The position numbers and the translations under genes were made by a program. A model generated the notes under the pieces. The model saw nothing but the letters and a program-made list of their open reading frames with translations, was not told the DNA's origin and did no database searches. From contig NC_071349.1 of NCBI RefSeq assembly GCF_027744825.2, forward strand, positions 4,712,001 to 4,776,000: 64,000 bases of DNA, read 5' to 3'. Every line of letters starts with the position of its first letter. The first letter of the stretch is position 1. Below, piece after piece: positions 11,450 through 26,300 of this stretch. The DNA is from Synchiropus splendidus (lineage: Eukaryota > Chordata > Actinopteri > Syngnathiformes > Callionymidae).

Positions 11450-14400
11450 ATTCGTGATTCCAGGTGACTATTTAGATTTTTCTTTCCCCTGGTCAGGCCT
11501 TAAACCGGCATTATGAAGTTCAAGAATATTTCTTATCGGCAGCAGTGCTGGTAAAAGACAAACTGTTGTAAAATGTGTTAACTTTATTTCGATTTTTAGT
11601 GATGAAAGTAGAAGTAAATCACAACTATCTCTTCGTATGTCCAGCAGGACTTTAGTGTTTCTTCTTTTGGGATTCTTCTGTAAAAACCATGCAGAAATAT
11701 GTTTGATCACGTTATATTTCATCTCTAAAAAGATGATGTTTTCTGATGGCGTGGTGGTTCTCATTTTAGCCGTGGCGGTGCACAAGCATCATTTACAACG
11801 CTGCAAAATAATGAAGACAAAAGTGCAGTTTCTTTCTTGTCTAACTTTATTACGCCATGACTCGGGGTGTTTCAATAAGGATCATACAAACAACAATCCA
11901 AACGTGGGCACAAAAACGTTTTGAGTTGACAGTGGAGATGGATGTCTAAGAAGAACCAAGTGTTCCAGAGCATCCAAGTTCCAGAACATAAGGGATGTTG
12001 AAATGTTGAAGCTGGTCGCATCTCTCAGCAGCTCAGTGCAAGTCTGCATTGTCACATTGATTTTTGAAGAGGAAGCTCTGTCTTTATCTCAGTCGATCTG
12101 CGTGTACAGAAGCTTAATTCAACAACACCTCTTCTATATCATCGATTATCTCCATCGCTCACCTCTCCTCAGCGCCCCTACTGCTTGTGTGTACAATTAG
12201 CACAGCATGAACACAAACACAAACACTTAACAAACACTGTTAAGCACAGATTTGCTGTTAGTATTACATCGTGGGCCTGGGAGAATTTCATAATAAAACA
12301 CTATGTGTTGATGTTATTCCAATTTTACTGTGAGAGCAAAAGGGAAATCGCAGCTCTGCACTGTATGGAACCGAAACCAAAGCAAAAGTTGATTTGATTA
12401 CCCATTTGCCATCAACTGACTGAGTGGAGAACTGCCGCCACGTTCTGCTCCACACTGCTTGTGGTGGAAATTGAAAACCAGGCTGCAGAAATGCTGCAGT
12501 TGCCGCTCCCAGTGGACATTGGGGATCAGAAGGTGATGACTATACAGGTGGACACAGTCAAGTCTGGTCAAAAAAAACAGGAGTTTACCGCAGCATAACA
12601 ACTCGCTCCTGATGTAAGCGGTGACATTTTGCGGCAAAGCCAAAGGAAAACTGAGCTTCTTGGTGGCAAATAATAAATAAGAATGAAGGTTCTGGAGTCA
12701 GGGATGTACAAGCAGAGACACCCTGACTACTCTGCTTAGACTCCTGAAAGGATTTGGCAAGAACAAGTTTCAGCAATGTGACTTAAACTTGCTAAGTTTA
12801 AGACACATAGGCACAACCTGGAAGTGAAGTTGGTGAGCGATAAACCCCACCATTGAAAGAAACTGGAGCAGAGGTGGGAGCAGCCAACTGCTCTCTCCAG
12901 GATGAGTGGTGGTCGTCCACCCAGCTGCTCTCTGGATGTTGACGGCTGGGAAGGACAAGTGCCGGAGGGGCCTCTGCTCCATACCTTACCACTGCGTCCT
13001 AGTGCCAGTGAAATATTGGACTGAGGCCGGGAGTAGTTCCAGATTTTCTCCAGCTGCAGGCAGACAACATGTGGTCTCGCCCTGGAGTTTGTGGAGTTTC
13101 ATTATCCCAAATCAGCAGTCAATGGAAGGAGGCTCGATAGGTCGAGCGGCGGACGCCATGGGTCGCTGGAGAAGGTCAAGTGCAAACTTGCTTGACTCCA
13201 CCACCTGGGGCTCTGCCAACTCTACTCAGCATTTCGGGTTCACCTCATAACGCCTGCTTTAGTGCTCTGTTTGTAGGAGAGAGTGCCTGACAAGCCTCAC
13301 AATCTGTGGTGCTGCGGGCCCAAACAATGGAAGCGGAGCTGGTGAAGGTCGAAGTCAGATATGACGCCCTCACAGTTGAATCTGGATCCCTGGCACGTGA
13401 AGGAAAAAATAGGGTGAGGCATGACTATGCCCCTCTTTTTATAGGAAGGTAGTCTTCGCCCGTTGGATGGTGTGTTCATGTTTTGTTTTTTTTTCAGTAC
13501 CAGCGCTAGGGACAACTTTTTCACTAGCTGCAAGCCACAAAAATGGTTGAAAAACATTGCCACAAAGTTGACTACAGGAAATTGATGTTTGAATTGTTTA
13601 TTTGTTTTCATATTACACCCAAGGCAGAGTCAACGTCATTGAATGTGAGGACATTTACAATTACAATAACAAAAAATAAATAATCATAATAAGTTAAAAA
13701 AAAAAAAAAAAAGTTGAAGTCCACACATCAATCAACATATTTCTATATTCACCTATGTCTATCACCAAAATAAAGGGCAAGAGTGAAAAACAATTTTGAC
13801 ATGACCTCTCTCGCGTCAGATAAATTGAAGCATGATAACATAAGACTTAACACGCATACGCAAATGTACCCTTGTTTCAATACTGTATCTTACAAGTAGA
13901 TGATTATGTAAATATCCTTCATTCTCTCTAAGTTCCAACTTCCGGCTGAGGGGCACTTGTATTTGTCTGACAAATGGAATGAATATCTGACAGCAATGAT
14001 TGTGCCTTTATATGTACATTTATATGGCATACGACATGAAATTTGGAGGTAAAAGATTACACTTGTTGCTTCCTTTTTTTTTACTAAGGTGTTATTTTCC
14101 TCAAGGCACACTGAAAAGAACTACAAAAAAGGTTTCGGGACAGAGATTAAAAGAATTGATGAGGAGAGTGCTAGCAAAATGGTGGAAAAGGTGGAAATGA
14201 CTGTATATATATAACCATTGGTATAACCATTGGGGTTCATGTATGAGACGAAGGAAGATGTGAAGAGGATAGGTTTGTCAGGAAATGCCAAAAGAAAAAA
14301 AATAAGATGGCTTGGAAAGTCTAGTCTGACAACTCTGGAATAGTATTTTACCCTTCTATTATTGTTAGTAAGTGCAGGTGGAGGTGTGTGTGTGTGTGTG

Positions 14401-14950
14401 TGTGTGCCTTGTTTGGAAAGTCATATCTTTGGTGATGACTGCTCAAATTTGTTGATCTATTTCAGCTGACCTTCTGAGTGATATATTCTGACTGTCAAAA
14501 ACCTTCTAAAATTTCTCTCCATGTCTGGATAACATAACATTGGATAAGATCCATTGTGTATTGTCTCCTTTGTTTGTTTAATCTTCATGAGTGTAAGCAA
14601 GAACCTTATTTTGAATTATTTGCTTATTTGCTTTCTTCATTTGATCAGAGTTTTACTTGTGTTTATTCTTGGCTGAACATGATTGTCTTATGTAAAGTCA
14701 TAAATAAATGTATATTATTGTTTAGTACTTGTACAGGTAGTAAGTCATGTATATTTATAGCCCTTTTGGAATTAACTAAATTGATACTTCATTCACCCAA
14801 ACATAGATGTGGTACCACTAAGCAGCTGCCTGCATAATTGACATTCCAGGGACTCCAACCAATAACTTTGACTCTTAATTCTTGTCATCACATTATGTTG
14901 ACCATCTAACACTCAAGTCACGCCACAGTGCTGAAAAGATTGTTGTTCGC
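11450..14950. other. gene-free stretch between gypsy relic and bcl11b 3' end
   Basis: No exon or domain was recognised. It includes a poly-A run near 13697-13713 and a (TG)n tract at 14385-14406. 12400-13450 is less AT-rich and could be mobile-element debris, but no motif supports a family. Confidence 0.5.
14385..14406. repeat. (TG)n microsatellite
   Basis: Uninterrupted TG dinucleotides directly visible. Confidence 0.9.
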
Positions 14951-14959
14951 ATGTTGTCA

Positions 14960-15346
14960 AAATAAATAACTAGCTATGTCTTTTTTATTTCCCAGTTTTT
15001 TATCCAAACATTAAGGTTGTTCAAACACGCTGATTATTTTTTACAAAATAAATAAAAAATAAATAAAATCTTTTTACAAATTTCTCAGAATATACATAAA
15101 AGGTACCTTCCTGTTTTAAAAAAATCATAATGATAATACCAAAATTCAAAAATCCAATACAAAAATGATTACACAAGGCTTCATATTACTCAAATGACTG
15201 ATTGCTTCAATGAAAACATTTTTTTTTAATGGTGTTAAAATTCACTGTCACTCTCAATCTGCACTTTCACAGAAAAACAATTTCTAGGGTTAGGGTAAAT
15301 CGTTCTTCAACAATGTGTGTCCAAGTGTGGAAATGAGTACCCTGCT
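14960..15346 (-). other. bcl11b: probable proximal 3' UTR of bcl11b
   Basis: The sequence following the stop codon is AT-rich and noncoding. A minus-strand AATAAA lies at 14984-14989, about 360 nt after the stop, and could serve as a polyadenylation signal. Mammalian BCL11B has a much longer 3' UTR, so the real transcript may continue further. A short CTAGGGTTAGGG telomere-like run at 15283-15294 lies inside. Confidence 0.35.
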
Positions 15347-17301
15347 CTACGTTCTTTCTGCTTGTTCAATTCTGACCACATTGGTTAACAAATGATCTCC
15401 ATGCCACTTTTTCATGTGTTTCTCAAGGGTGCTGAGCACAGTGAAGGGCATTTGGCAAATGTCACAACGGTACACCTCCTTGCCAAGCTGGCTGTGAGTC
15501 TTCATGTGACGTGTGAGTTTGGAGCTTTGGGCACAGGCATAGTTGCACAGCTCACACTTGTACGGTCTCTCTCCGGTGTGACTCCGCCTATGGACTGTGA
15601 GGTTACTGCAGTTCTTAAACACCTTCCCACAGAATTCACAGGTGTCACTCCTCCTGCTTTCCTTTGAGCTTGGTCGACCTGTTCCTCCTCCCAGATGGGG
15701 TGTGCTTCCTCCACTGGCAGTGCCACTGCGCCCTGAGAAACCACACTCGAGCAGGTCGCTGGGGGGAGTAGGAAAACGAAGACTACCATTCTCTGAAGAG
15801 TGTTCAGATGATGTTGCGAAGGGGGATTGTCTGGAGTCAGTGAAGCCCAGGAATTGACGGGAGGTTGCGTAACCCACGAGCCACTGGGAATAAACATTTT
15901 CTGCTGGGATGTGCGGTGGCAAGGCAATGTCCAAGTCTTTCTCAATTTTAATTTTTTTGTTTGAGGAGTTTGACAAGCAAGGGCTGGTGATGGCTGCATC
16001 TTTGGATGTGAACAGCCCTGAGAAAGAGTCCCTCGACCCCCATTTCCGGCCATTAATGGTTTTCCTACTCTCCATCTGCTGATGGTAGTTCATCTCTGTT
16101 GCGGCTGAGTTCTCATCCCCATTCACCAGCCTGCCATCAGAGTTTCTCCTGGTGAGGGACATCCTTTTACGATAGTCAACAATGAAATTGTTATGCTCTG
16201 ATGTGGAGTTAATGCCACCGCTATCCATCACCTTTCCCAGGAAAAGACCAGAGTGTTCTACTGCAAGGTGTTTGCAACCATTCTCCCTGTTCCTAAAGAA
16301 CTCAGACTTGATGCTTAAATTTGTTTCAGATTGACTGTCATTCTCAAGATCATCCTCATCTTCCTCCTCTTCGTCAACTTCATTCCCATCATTCTCGACG
16401 TCCACTTCATGGTTCTTCATCTCCTCCCTTCTGACATCACTGGTTCCTGGCTCTGGGGAGCTTTCCATCGGTAGTCTATCTTCTGAGCACCCCACCAGTG
16501 ACCCTGTTTTGTGTATGTGGGTTTTCATGTGACGCTTGAGCTTGCTGGCTTGAGAACAGGCATGGTCACACAGCTGGCACTTGTATGGTTTTTCTCCAGT
16601 GTGGCTGCGCCGATGAACAACAAGATTGCTCTGGAATTTGAAGGTTTTACCACAGAACTCACATGATTTGATTTTGTTCTGGGCTTGTGGTGGGGTGGTA
16701 CTGATCGGTGGCATTTGTTGTAAGGGGGGGCTGCTACAAAAAGGGAGTTTTGGCTGAAAGGGCAGTGGGTTTAGTACTCTGTGCATCTGGTTTGCCCTGC
16801 TTGGTGACAGTGGGGGTGTGCTGTTCCCTGCTAACGCACGTAGCCGCTTAGAGAAGTCCATGGACTGGGACTCCATAGCCGTAGGTGTTAGCTGAATCAC
16901 CCTGTCAAAGGCACTACGGTTCTCGGAGGTGAAGCTGATCGGCTCTACTTTAAGGCGCTCTAATTGGTGGGTATCAAGTTGGAGTTGGGGACGTGGGCGG
17001 ACGAAAAGAGGTGTGTTGGGAAAGCAAGATTCTCCAAAGCCTGGTGGTGTTTCGTGGACCAGGGGTCCCGTCATTGTCAGCAAATGGAAGGGGTGATTCT
17101 CTCCAAGAAATTTTAGAGGAGACTGCGGAATGGAGTCCTCACCCAAGGGAGGACAAGGGGTGAGGGCATTGCTGGTTGAGTTGGATTCCAGGTAGATACG
17201 AATGTGATGGATGTTCTGGACGTGCTGCAAAAGGAACCACGCACTGGGGAAGGGCTGCTTACATGTGGTACATATGTAGTTAGAAGGTTCATCGCTGCCA
17301 C
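15347..17301 (-). CDS. bcl11b: bcl11b terminal coding exon (five C2H2 fingers)
   Basis: The acceptor on the minus strand is TTTCAG followed by GTGGCAGCGATG at 17301; the split glycine codon G|GT is completed from the previous exon. The exon runs without a stop for 651 codons to TAG at 15347-15349. It carries the finger [19 protein letters not shown], the pair starting [18 protein letters not shown] and [19 protein letters not shown], and the C-terminal triplet starting [18 protein letters not shown]. An in-frame ATG upstream of the acceptor (17314) lies in the intron and is not a real start. The linker regions between fingers diverge more from mammals than the fingers do. Confidence 0.97.
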
Positions 17302-20300
17302 CTGAAACACACAAGGAACGTTGTCAAAAAATACATGCCAAATAGTGTCGCTTTTCATAGCTTTACAAAATACATTGGAATCACAATGAACAAGACTGGC
17401 TTGGCAAGTGTATTCACTGTACCAGTGCTTTGAGAACGTTTTTAATTTGTGAAAAATTGTCGCTACTGACTCTCTGCTACTTTTGCATGCATTTGCAGAA
17501 ACAAATAGCAGAAAGTGTATTTGTTTAAAAATGTCTCCAGAAAGCGGTTCGCAATGAGGAAAAGCAATATCTGATTTATTTATTTTAAATAGCTGTTTCA
17601 ATTTTATCCTCAGTATTTTCAGACTAACTTGCAAGTTTCAGGTTAGTATTAGTTCTAATGGGGGAAAGAAAATTCTTTGAATTTAGGCCAATGGATGGAT
17701 GAGAGCCAATATGTTAATGGAATTTAGTAAAATACTAATACTGACTTCCACACAGTCATTTTAAGATGAAGTGAGCAAAACACCAAGTATATTTTTGAAA
17801 GGGTCAAATGAAAATACAAACTGAAGTCACTGATGTTATTTCTTTATTAAGTGGAAGAATTGCTGTTCGGGTATCTTTGTTAGAGTTTCTTTTTCTCCCT
17901 CTAGAAAGTAGACAACTTGACAGATTTTTACCGCAGATTATTAGAAAACCATATACAAAAATGTGTACATACTAGGGCTGGGAAATTAATCACATTTTCA
18001 TCAGGATTACCATTATGTCTTTATGAGATTATGAAAACGTTATAATCATCATGAAACGATTATTTAGCCGAACGGCCATCCCCCCAGCTTCTCTCATTCT
18101 GTCCCGATGCACCCAAACGCTGCACCACACCTCATCCCAGTGACAGTTGCCCGTTCCATATACTTTTTGTTCCATTCTGGCTGACTATGTAAGTTCAGTT
18201 TCTTTATATATATTCTGTGTATATATTGTTGTAATCGTAACAATGAACTTGTTATATAGTACCGACGTAAGCAGACGCTGCTTCTACGAAAAGGGAGACA
18301 CGTGTAGCTGGTGCTCCAAACTCCAGTTGCCATTCAACAGCTGTTCAATCTTTGTCACATCTCCCTTGTAGATGTGCGTTGTACTTCGGACTGCACCTCA
18401 GAAGGACGTGTGCAGATGTTCCAGAAGTTATCGGAAGACAAGTATTCATTTGTCACCTCGCTGGATGGGAATGAGTATTTTGCTTGATACTCTTTTCATA
18501 AACAAATGAAGTATATTTTTAAGCTGGTCAGCAAAACACTTTTGTTCAAATGTCAATATTCATTTCACTCACATTGAACACTTTCAATATCTGGATAATT
18601 TGTTAAGGATTTGTTTTGTTTGGGTAATATTGTCTTTTCTAAGGGGCAGCATTTTGTGTTATTGTGGCGGTGTTATTTTTGTTTGTTCTGTATATCAATT
18701 TCTGTGTGATGTGACGGACGTCTTTCCGCTTTTATGGGAACCTTAAAATTACAAGTGTTTCGCTGTATGTATTATGGGAGTAATTATATGTTCCTCATAA
18801 TTTTATGAATCAAAGTATCTTTTTACATTTAATTAACTTCTTTATGGTATAATGTTTTACCTAGTGAGAGACTGAATCCAACAGATGCAGGTAACAGATC
18901 CATACATACAGGGTCAAGCTCACTTTGACCCTGTATGTATGGAAGAATGTGTGAGGTGAAAGAGTGAGTCATGATTGGCAGAAAGCATCTGATATAAGTA
19001 TCAAGGAAGGAGTATTTGGGGATCATTGGTGGAGAAAGAGCCAATAAAAGAAAGAACATTTGGGGGGATTCATCAACGTCACTCCAGACAAAGTGGAGTT
19101 GACACGACACGTGGAATTTGACCCATGGCGACCTAAAGAGACTAGGACCAAGCAACACAGACTGTGCCTTAAAAGATGAACTGAAAGCGAATAAGAAGGG
19201 TCAGGGCCAGATAGTCTTTGTCTCACTACACCACTTGAGTAAAGGCTAAGTCAGGCGTCGTTGCCGACCCAGAGCTCTGTAAGAGTAATTAGACTCCTCT
19301 GTCAGGGAATAAATTAGTTTTTACTTTAATTTGGTTTCTGGGGAGTCACTCTCACGATTAAACGGACGCATGGAAGATACACAGAAGGTGTATTTCCCTA
19401 CACTTTGGTGACCCCGACGTGATCGCGATGAGGATATAGCCGATGTACGGATAACAGGACAGAGGAGTCGAACACCACTCTGACTGAAGTAGCAACTTTC
19501 TCAGCACACCAAAAACTAAGGTAGGCAGAAACCTGTTACATCAAATTCTACATATTGAACCAATAGTAATTTAGGGGAGGTGGTGAAACTGTCTGAGCGA
19601 CATTCCTAGAGATAGTTGCGTGGACTTCTTATCTGAATTGGGAATTCAGAGTGGGTCTGGGACCCATAGTGAAATAGAGGATTTCACATTAAGAGAACAC
19701 TAATTTGAGTCTGGGACTCAGGGCAAACACGAGGTCTGGGACCTGTGTTTGCCAAATGAGGAAAGTTAAAATTAATAAATAAATAAATTGAGGAAGTAGA
19801 AATGAGTTTGTTGTTTAGTAATTTAGAAGAAGTTTTGTGGTCAAATGCGAAGAGTCAGAGAAAGATGGATGATTTGTATGTGGAAATATAGGCATATGTT
19901 TTAGCAGGTGTTGACAGGAAGGGAAAAGAGAAGCACAGATAGAGGTTGAATAAAGAGTGCGGGATGTTAAAGAAGAAGACAGGAGTTTCCGAGACAGAGA
20001 TGTACTATCTGTCTGAGGGTTTGCAGCAGAAGCCACACATCTTTCGAGCACTAGCACATGGGCATGAAGCTGGGGAGCAGGAACCAATGGTCACACATTT
20101 CCAGAGAGTTGGGGACTGTCAACAAGGGCCAGTACCTAAATTTTGTTTATTCACCAAGTGAGAAACCTTTTTGCATTCAGTGTCAAATGTCAGACGAAGG
20201 AGAGTTAGATCACTTTACATTGATCGGTTTCTACGGGGGAGAACGTTGAGATCATGATGAAGCTGATGAAAGACACCTTTGAGGGGCCATAGGAAGTGGA

Positions 20301-23300
20301 AGTTTCTGCTGGAACTCATCCACATCCGCTCAGCTTCACTGTGCGAACAGGGTTCCGGTGCTCACGGGCAAAACCAAAGGCGGAGGAGTGTGTTTCTTCA
20401 TCAACAATCGCTGGTGTACGGATGTGACGGTGATTTTTCAGCACTGCTCTCCCTCTCTGGAATGTGTCATCGTGAACTGTAAGCCATTTTACTCCCCACG
20501 TGAGTGAGGTGTTCAGGGCTGCGACCAATAATCTGGAAGAGTATACAGACACTGTGACTTCATGGATCAGCTACTGTGAAGAGTGCACAGTTCCAACGCA
20601 CACCAAGGTGAGTTATGCTAATGACAAACCTTGGTTCACAGCTAAACTCAGCCAGATTAGTTTCAACAATGCTCATTGTTGTCACCGAGCATTTTGGCTC
20701 GCTAATGGCATAGTATCCTCCTCCACACTCGACAGTCACAATTACAGGTAAAATAACCAAATTAAGTTACAGTTAATGCCAGTAAATGGTACTTTTGTAC
20801 AGTGAAAGAAAATTTGGCAGCATTCATCAATTATCATGTCACAGATAAAGTTCAGTTCACACCACTTTTTAGTGTTACTTTCAAGTGCATCCATTGGTTG
20901 AAAATGCAAGAGAAGTGCTTATGGGAAGCTTTGGACAGTGTGTTTGTGAGAAAAAAAATCTTAGTACTGTACTTCACCAATGGCTAGATGGGCAGGACAG
21001 CCGGAGGACTTTGTTACGTAACACACATTTATTGAGGTCAGGGACTACAGTACAGTCAGTGGCGGCTCTGACAATATTTATACTCGACAAAAATATAAAC
21101 GCAACACTTTTGTTTTTGCTCCCATTTGTCATGAGATGGACTTAAAGATCTAAAATGTATTCCAGATCCACAATATTACCATTTCTCTCAAACATTGTTC
21201 ACAAATCTGTCTAAATGTGCGACAGTGAGCACTTCTGCTGAGATAATCCATCCCATCTCACAGATGCGCCACAAGATGGTGATCTGACATCATGATTAGT
21301 GCACAGGTGGGTCTTAGACTGTCCACAATAAAAGGCCACTCTGAGCTGTTGGATATTTCTGCAAAAATCACTACACACAAATTAGAAAACCCTTCACTAA
21401 ATCAGCAACGCACTGCTGTTCTCTTACAAAAGCTCCAGTGAAGTCCAGTGAAGACGTGGAGATCTATAAACCACTTGTGGACCAAAGAAGCCCTAAGGAA
21501 ACTAATATTGCTCCATATGATGACATGTCCATATGATGCTCTGTTTTGGAACATTTGTGAGCATGCCATGATCGGTGTCCAGGAATGTAATAATGTCTTG
21601 TCTCTGTGACCTTGGGATTCAAGACCGGAAAAGACAGACAGAGAATACTGCTATAATGATTAGTAAAAGAAGATTACTAGCTTTTTGCTTTTGACATTTA
21701 TCTGTGTTTGTTTTATTGGAACAAAATTATGCACCCACTGCATCTCATTTGTGGATCAGTTTTAGACTCCTTATATATACTGTCTTGTTGATGTGGTCTT
21801 GACTGCAACACTATTATGCATAAATGGAGGTCATGACCAATGGCATCTGCTTCTAGTTCCATTACATTCTGGACAAGACAACATCAACTGTAGACCAGCA
21901 GGTCCATGCACAGCACTTCAGTGTGCACTTATTCCAGATTCTGTACCAGTGATATAGCTCACTTGCACATAGTCATATCTCTGATGTTTCACACACTCAC
22001 TGTTGTTTTTCAAAAGTGACTAGATTTGTTTCATTGGGGTTCTGTGGCGGGCATGTTCACAGACATGCACACGTTGAGTATGTTTTGGAAGATGATGTCA
22101 TCCTCATTCTCCTTACTGTATTTCTCATAGCCTCACAGACCTGCTATCACCATAGTGCTACACTGTAATGTGAAACACACCAATACCATATATGCATGTT
22201 GTTCCATGTATTTTAGAGAGTAGGAGGTAGGAACATAACTACGCGTGCTATAAGTCAAAATGGCGTTGCTCAGTGTGACGCAACCTTCCAGTGTAACACT
22301 GCACACATTATAACATTACTGGACACCTTACACGTTACACGGGACCAGAGCAGACCAGATATGTCATCATATGGGACAGTGTTCGTTTCTATAGTGCTTC
22401 TTTTGTATGCACATTGTTTGCACGTTTCGCTGCACACACCAATACTTGAAGTTTGGATCTCAGTGTGTTTACAGAACAATGACAAAAATATTCTTCTAGA
22501 ATTCTTCTAGACTTCAAACTCACTATCTTGTGCACAGAGAAAGAAAAAGCCAGGTGTTTTTTATTCATACTATCATTGGCATATTGCGTGCTTGTTAATT
22601 TCATAGCTTGTGTTCATTTGAAATGCAAATATAATTTTTACAAAGGTTTGATGAGTAAAGCGAGGTTGATTGGCTTTTGTTTGAAAATTGTTGCTGATTT
22701 GGCGGAAGGTTTTCTTATTTGTATGCAAAAAAGGTTTTGCAGAAACAGCCAATAGTTACAAAAAATGTACTGAAGTTATCAGGACATTTGGAATTCAACC
22801 TTGTGGGAACCACTTCTTGACAAAACACTAGTGACACTTGTGAGGAACATGTGACATTGTAGGCTGGACCCCACGAGGTTAAGTCTCAATTTGAGGATGA
22901 AGACTTCAAAATAACTGGGTCATCATTATCAGGTTTAAGTTTGGTTCTGGTTAAGGTGAGCCATGTCTTTTGGCTGGTTAAGTTAAAGGTGAGAGGCTGA
23001 GGAAAGGGTTAAGGCAATGACAAATCTCACAATGTCCCCACAAGGATATTTAAAAAAGTGTGTGTACATGTATTACATTTCTTTTGTGGACTAATCTTTT
23101 ATGAGACACTTATCTTGTGAGGACATTTTCCAATGTGAGGACATTTTAGCTGGTCCACAATGTCAAAATTGCAAGGTCATTATAATTGGTTTTAAGTTTG
23201 GTTTAGAGTCCTGGTTCAGTTTAGCCATTTGTTTTGCATGGTTACATTTAGACTAGTGAGAGTGGGAAAGCATTATGTCAATGAGCAGTCATCGCCGAAG

Positions 23301-26300
23301 CGGACAAACCTGAGAAAAGACTATGATAAGTAAATATGAAATACATGGTTTAAATATTCATGGCGTGACAATTGTAATGGTCTGATCCCCAAGTAAATTT
23401 TTTTATAAAATTATGTGTGTAAAATTATGAGCAGACACACACAGCATAGGGACCTACATAAGTATGATGAAAATAAACCAAAGCAAACTATAGCTGTTAA
23501 AGGCATGACAGCTCTATGCTCACGGTACAAAACAAGGGATCAGTACGTATTTGTCAGGCTGAACTGTGCTCGCCCGCATTATCTACATCCCTCCTTTGCC
23601 ATGGACACACAGAAGCTCTCAGTCCATTGGAATTGAGAATTAAATCCCTTACGAACATCCTCCACCCTTCTTGGGTCATGGCCTCTAATCCTTCCCAGTT
23701 TCACCTACTGAGAAATTACCTTTTGTGGTAAGTGGTTTTGTTAAGTGTGACAGTGTCCCACCCTGCGTATTAAATGGGAAAATCCTGTACCTACACTTGT
23801 GCTTTACTTTTCTGCGTCTGGATTAGTGCACCTGAAGGTGCAGGTCCATTTGTATTGTAATATAAACAAAAAAAATGTCGTTGGGCTGAAATGAATGTCA
23901 AAAATATTAAATCATCTAAACATTGCTATCTTTGAAAAACATGTATATAAATGTATTCATGTATGCAAAATGTAAAACATAGTTTAAAAAAATTGACAAC
24001 CATGTTTGATATTCAGAATTATTTGGCTGAGCATATTAAATTTCATTCAGTTTTGGCTTTGGCCAATTTTCATGTTGGTCCATCCCGAGTAGCAAGTGAC
24101 ATCCAATGTAGTTCAGTGACGAGAGCTTCCTCACGTCGCCCCCACGTCTCGTGCTACCAGTAACCAACCCTGACCCACTCCCGCGCACAATGCGTGATCC
24201 ACCCAACCCTCCTGGAATGCTTACTCCATTGAGATGCCTGTGCTGAAGCCTTTGTCATCACTATAGGACGCAAAAGTCCACTTTTCCATGTCAATATATC
24301 ACACCATGGTACTGAGGCTGGTTTGCAGTTTCAGAGTGGTGTTTTGGTGTGAGGCTTCACTGAAATAGTCATTCTTCAACAGATAGTACCAGCTTGTGGG
24401 CTATGAAAGTAAGGACACTGATGCATGAAGTTTCATGTGACAGTTCTCCATAATATTTTGACCAATGCCAGTCTACTGTGTCCATGTTGCCCCACCCCCT
24501 CCTGCCAAACCATTTCAACGACTGACAACTGACAACTTGCTTTGTAAAAAAAACAGCTGTAAACATATATTTGTACCAAAATAACTTGATAAACAACAAA
24601 TAAATAAGCATCTGAGCCAAGCAACAAACTTTAACATACGATGAACTCAGTAACTGATGCCACAGTAACACTTTGAAATGCGGGGGTCTGCATCTGGGTA
24701 TAATAAATAAATAAAATAAATAAATAATAATAATAAATAATTATCTTCCTGATATCTATATATACATAATTATCTTCCTCCATCTTTTTTCATATATTTA
24801 TAAATATTTACAGATAAGCATACAGTTGTATCAGCTGTGATGGTTTTCTAAATTTTCACAACCACATTCGTTCATTCAAATAATACATATATATAAAGGC
24901 TTGATTAAATAAATAGAACTACTCAAATTTTGATTGGCGACAGCCAGAATACGGTTTCGAAAGGTTTGAGAATCTGCGAATTTGGATAATATTCAGCGAA
25001 AATATCAGGTGGAAACACAATTTAATGTAAACCAGAGAGGTGACACTACGAGTGGGGCATTATACAGCCGCTAATAATACATTCAGGGCGTCCTGATGAA
25101 GAAACAGGGCAACCGGTTTTGAGTCCTGCAGGGCATCCATTTTTTGCAGTTTAGGGCATCTGCCGGACATCAAGACGCTCTCCAGATAAATGCCTGGCCT
25201 GGGCCCATGATAGTTGCTCCCTTAATGCAGATGGTGACGTAAGTGCAGTTAATAGAGCAGTTCAAGTATGTGGTGATGTCCCCTGCAGGTATATGACTGT
25301 GTGCATGTTCAGAGGCCAGTTGGATGTAACTGTGCCAGTCAACTGTGGCAGTTAACAGCAGCTTGGCAGAGTGATGAGTCTGAGTACATGGAGATGCAGG
25401 GATTCAAGGAGAGGGATTGGGAATACGGGGGGTATTAGTATGAATATGCATGATGCTCACTGGCTTTGATGATGAGCGAAAAATATATCGCATCGCAGAA
25501 AGGTTGAATTGCAATTCCTTCCTTAATCTCACATGTTCCCCCTTAATTTGTTCACTTCTTTGTTGTGTAAGAAACACAGCCGGCTCAAAATGTCACCGTC
25601 ATCATTGTCATCACTGTCAACACACTTCCTCCAACAGGCTTTGGAATTAAACTCACAAGTTCTTGAATAAAATGAAATATTCATGAGATTGTGTCATCAA
25701 TGTATTGCAAAAACGATAGATGAGCAGTATCGAAAGCACAGTGTCGTGCTTTTGATCACCAGCATGAGCCTTGACTCACTAAGCAACCATGCTAACAGTT
25801 GTGTGGTGGTAATGCTGTCTCCTTAAAGCAGTGCTTCTCAATTATTTTCTGTTGTGCCCCTCCCACCCACCTAGGAAGTAAATGTTTCACGCCTCCCAAC
25901 TCTCTGCCGCCTCTGTAAATAGTATCATTTGTCTATTAAATTATTATAAGTACACCTCTGCATAACATTGGATCCTTGTTAAAGCAACAATGCAAAACAT
26001 TTAGACATTAATACATGATTTCCATATTTTTGACAGGTTTCAGTATGCCCGGCGTCAGACTCTCCAGCTCTCTGTTAAACTCTCTCTTGGACTATGTAAC
26101 TTTCTCTTGGCAAGTCGTCCGGAGGCGTGTTCTAAGAGTGGCATCACAGCCCCAACTCCACCCCCATCCTGCCTCTCCTCACTCACTGCATGACCGAGTT
26201 CGATCTCTCATGTTGAATGACAGATGCTTCTAGAGTTGCTTTTGCAAGTATGAGCGTGACAGTGTTGTCTATATTGTCGGTCTGTGATTTGAGACCGAAC

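Noticed and set aside
13700..13713. Poly-A run that might mark a processed pseudogene
   Set aside because: No coding similarity upstream and no target duplication could be seen.
15502..16053. 183-codon minus-strand frame inside the last bcl11b exon
   Set aside because: Out-of-frame shadow of the zinc-finger coding sequence with no domain of its own.
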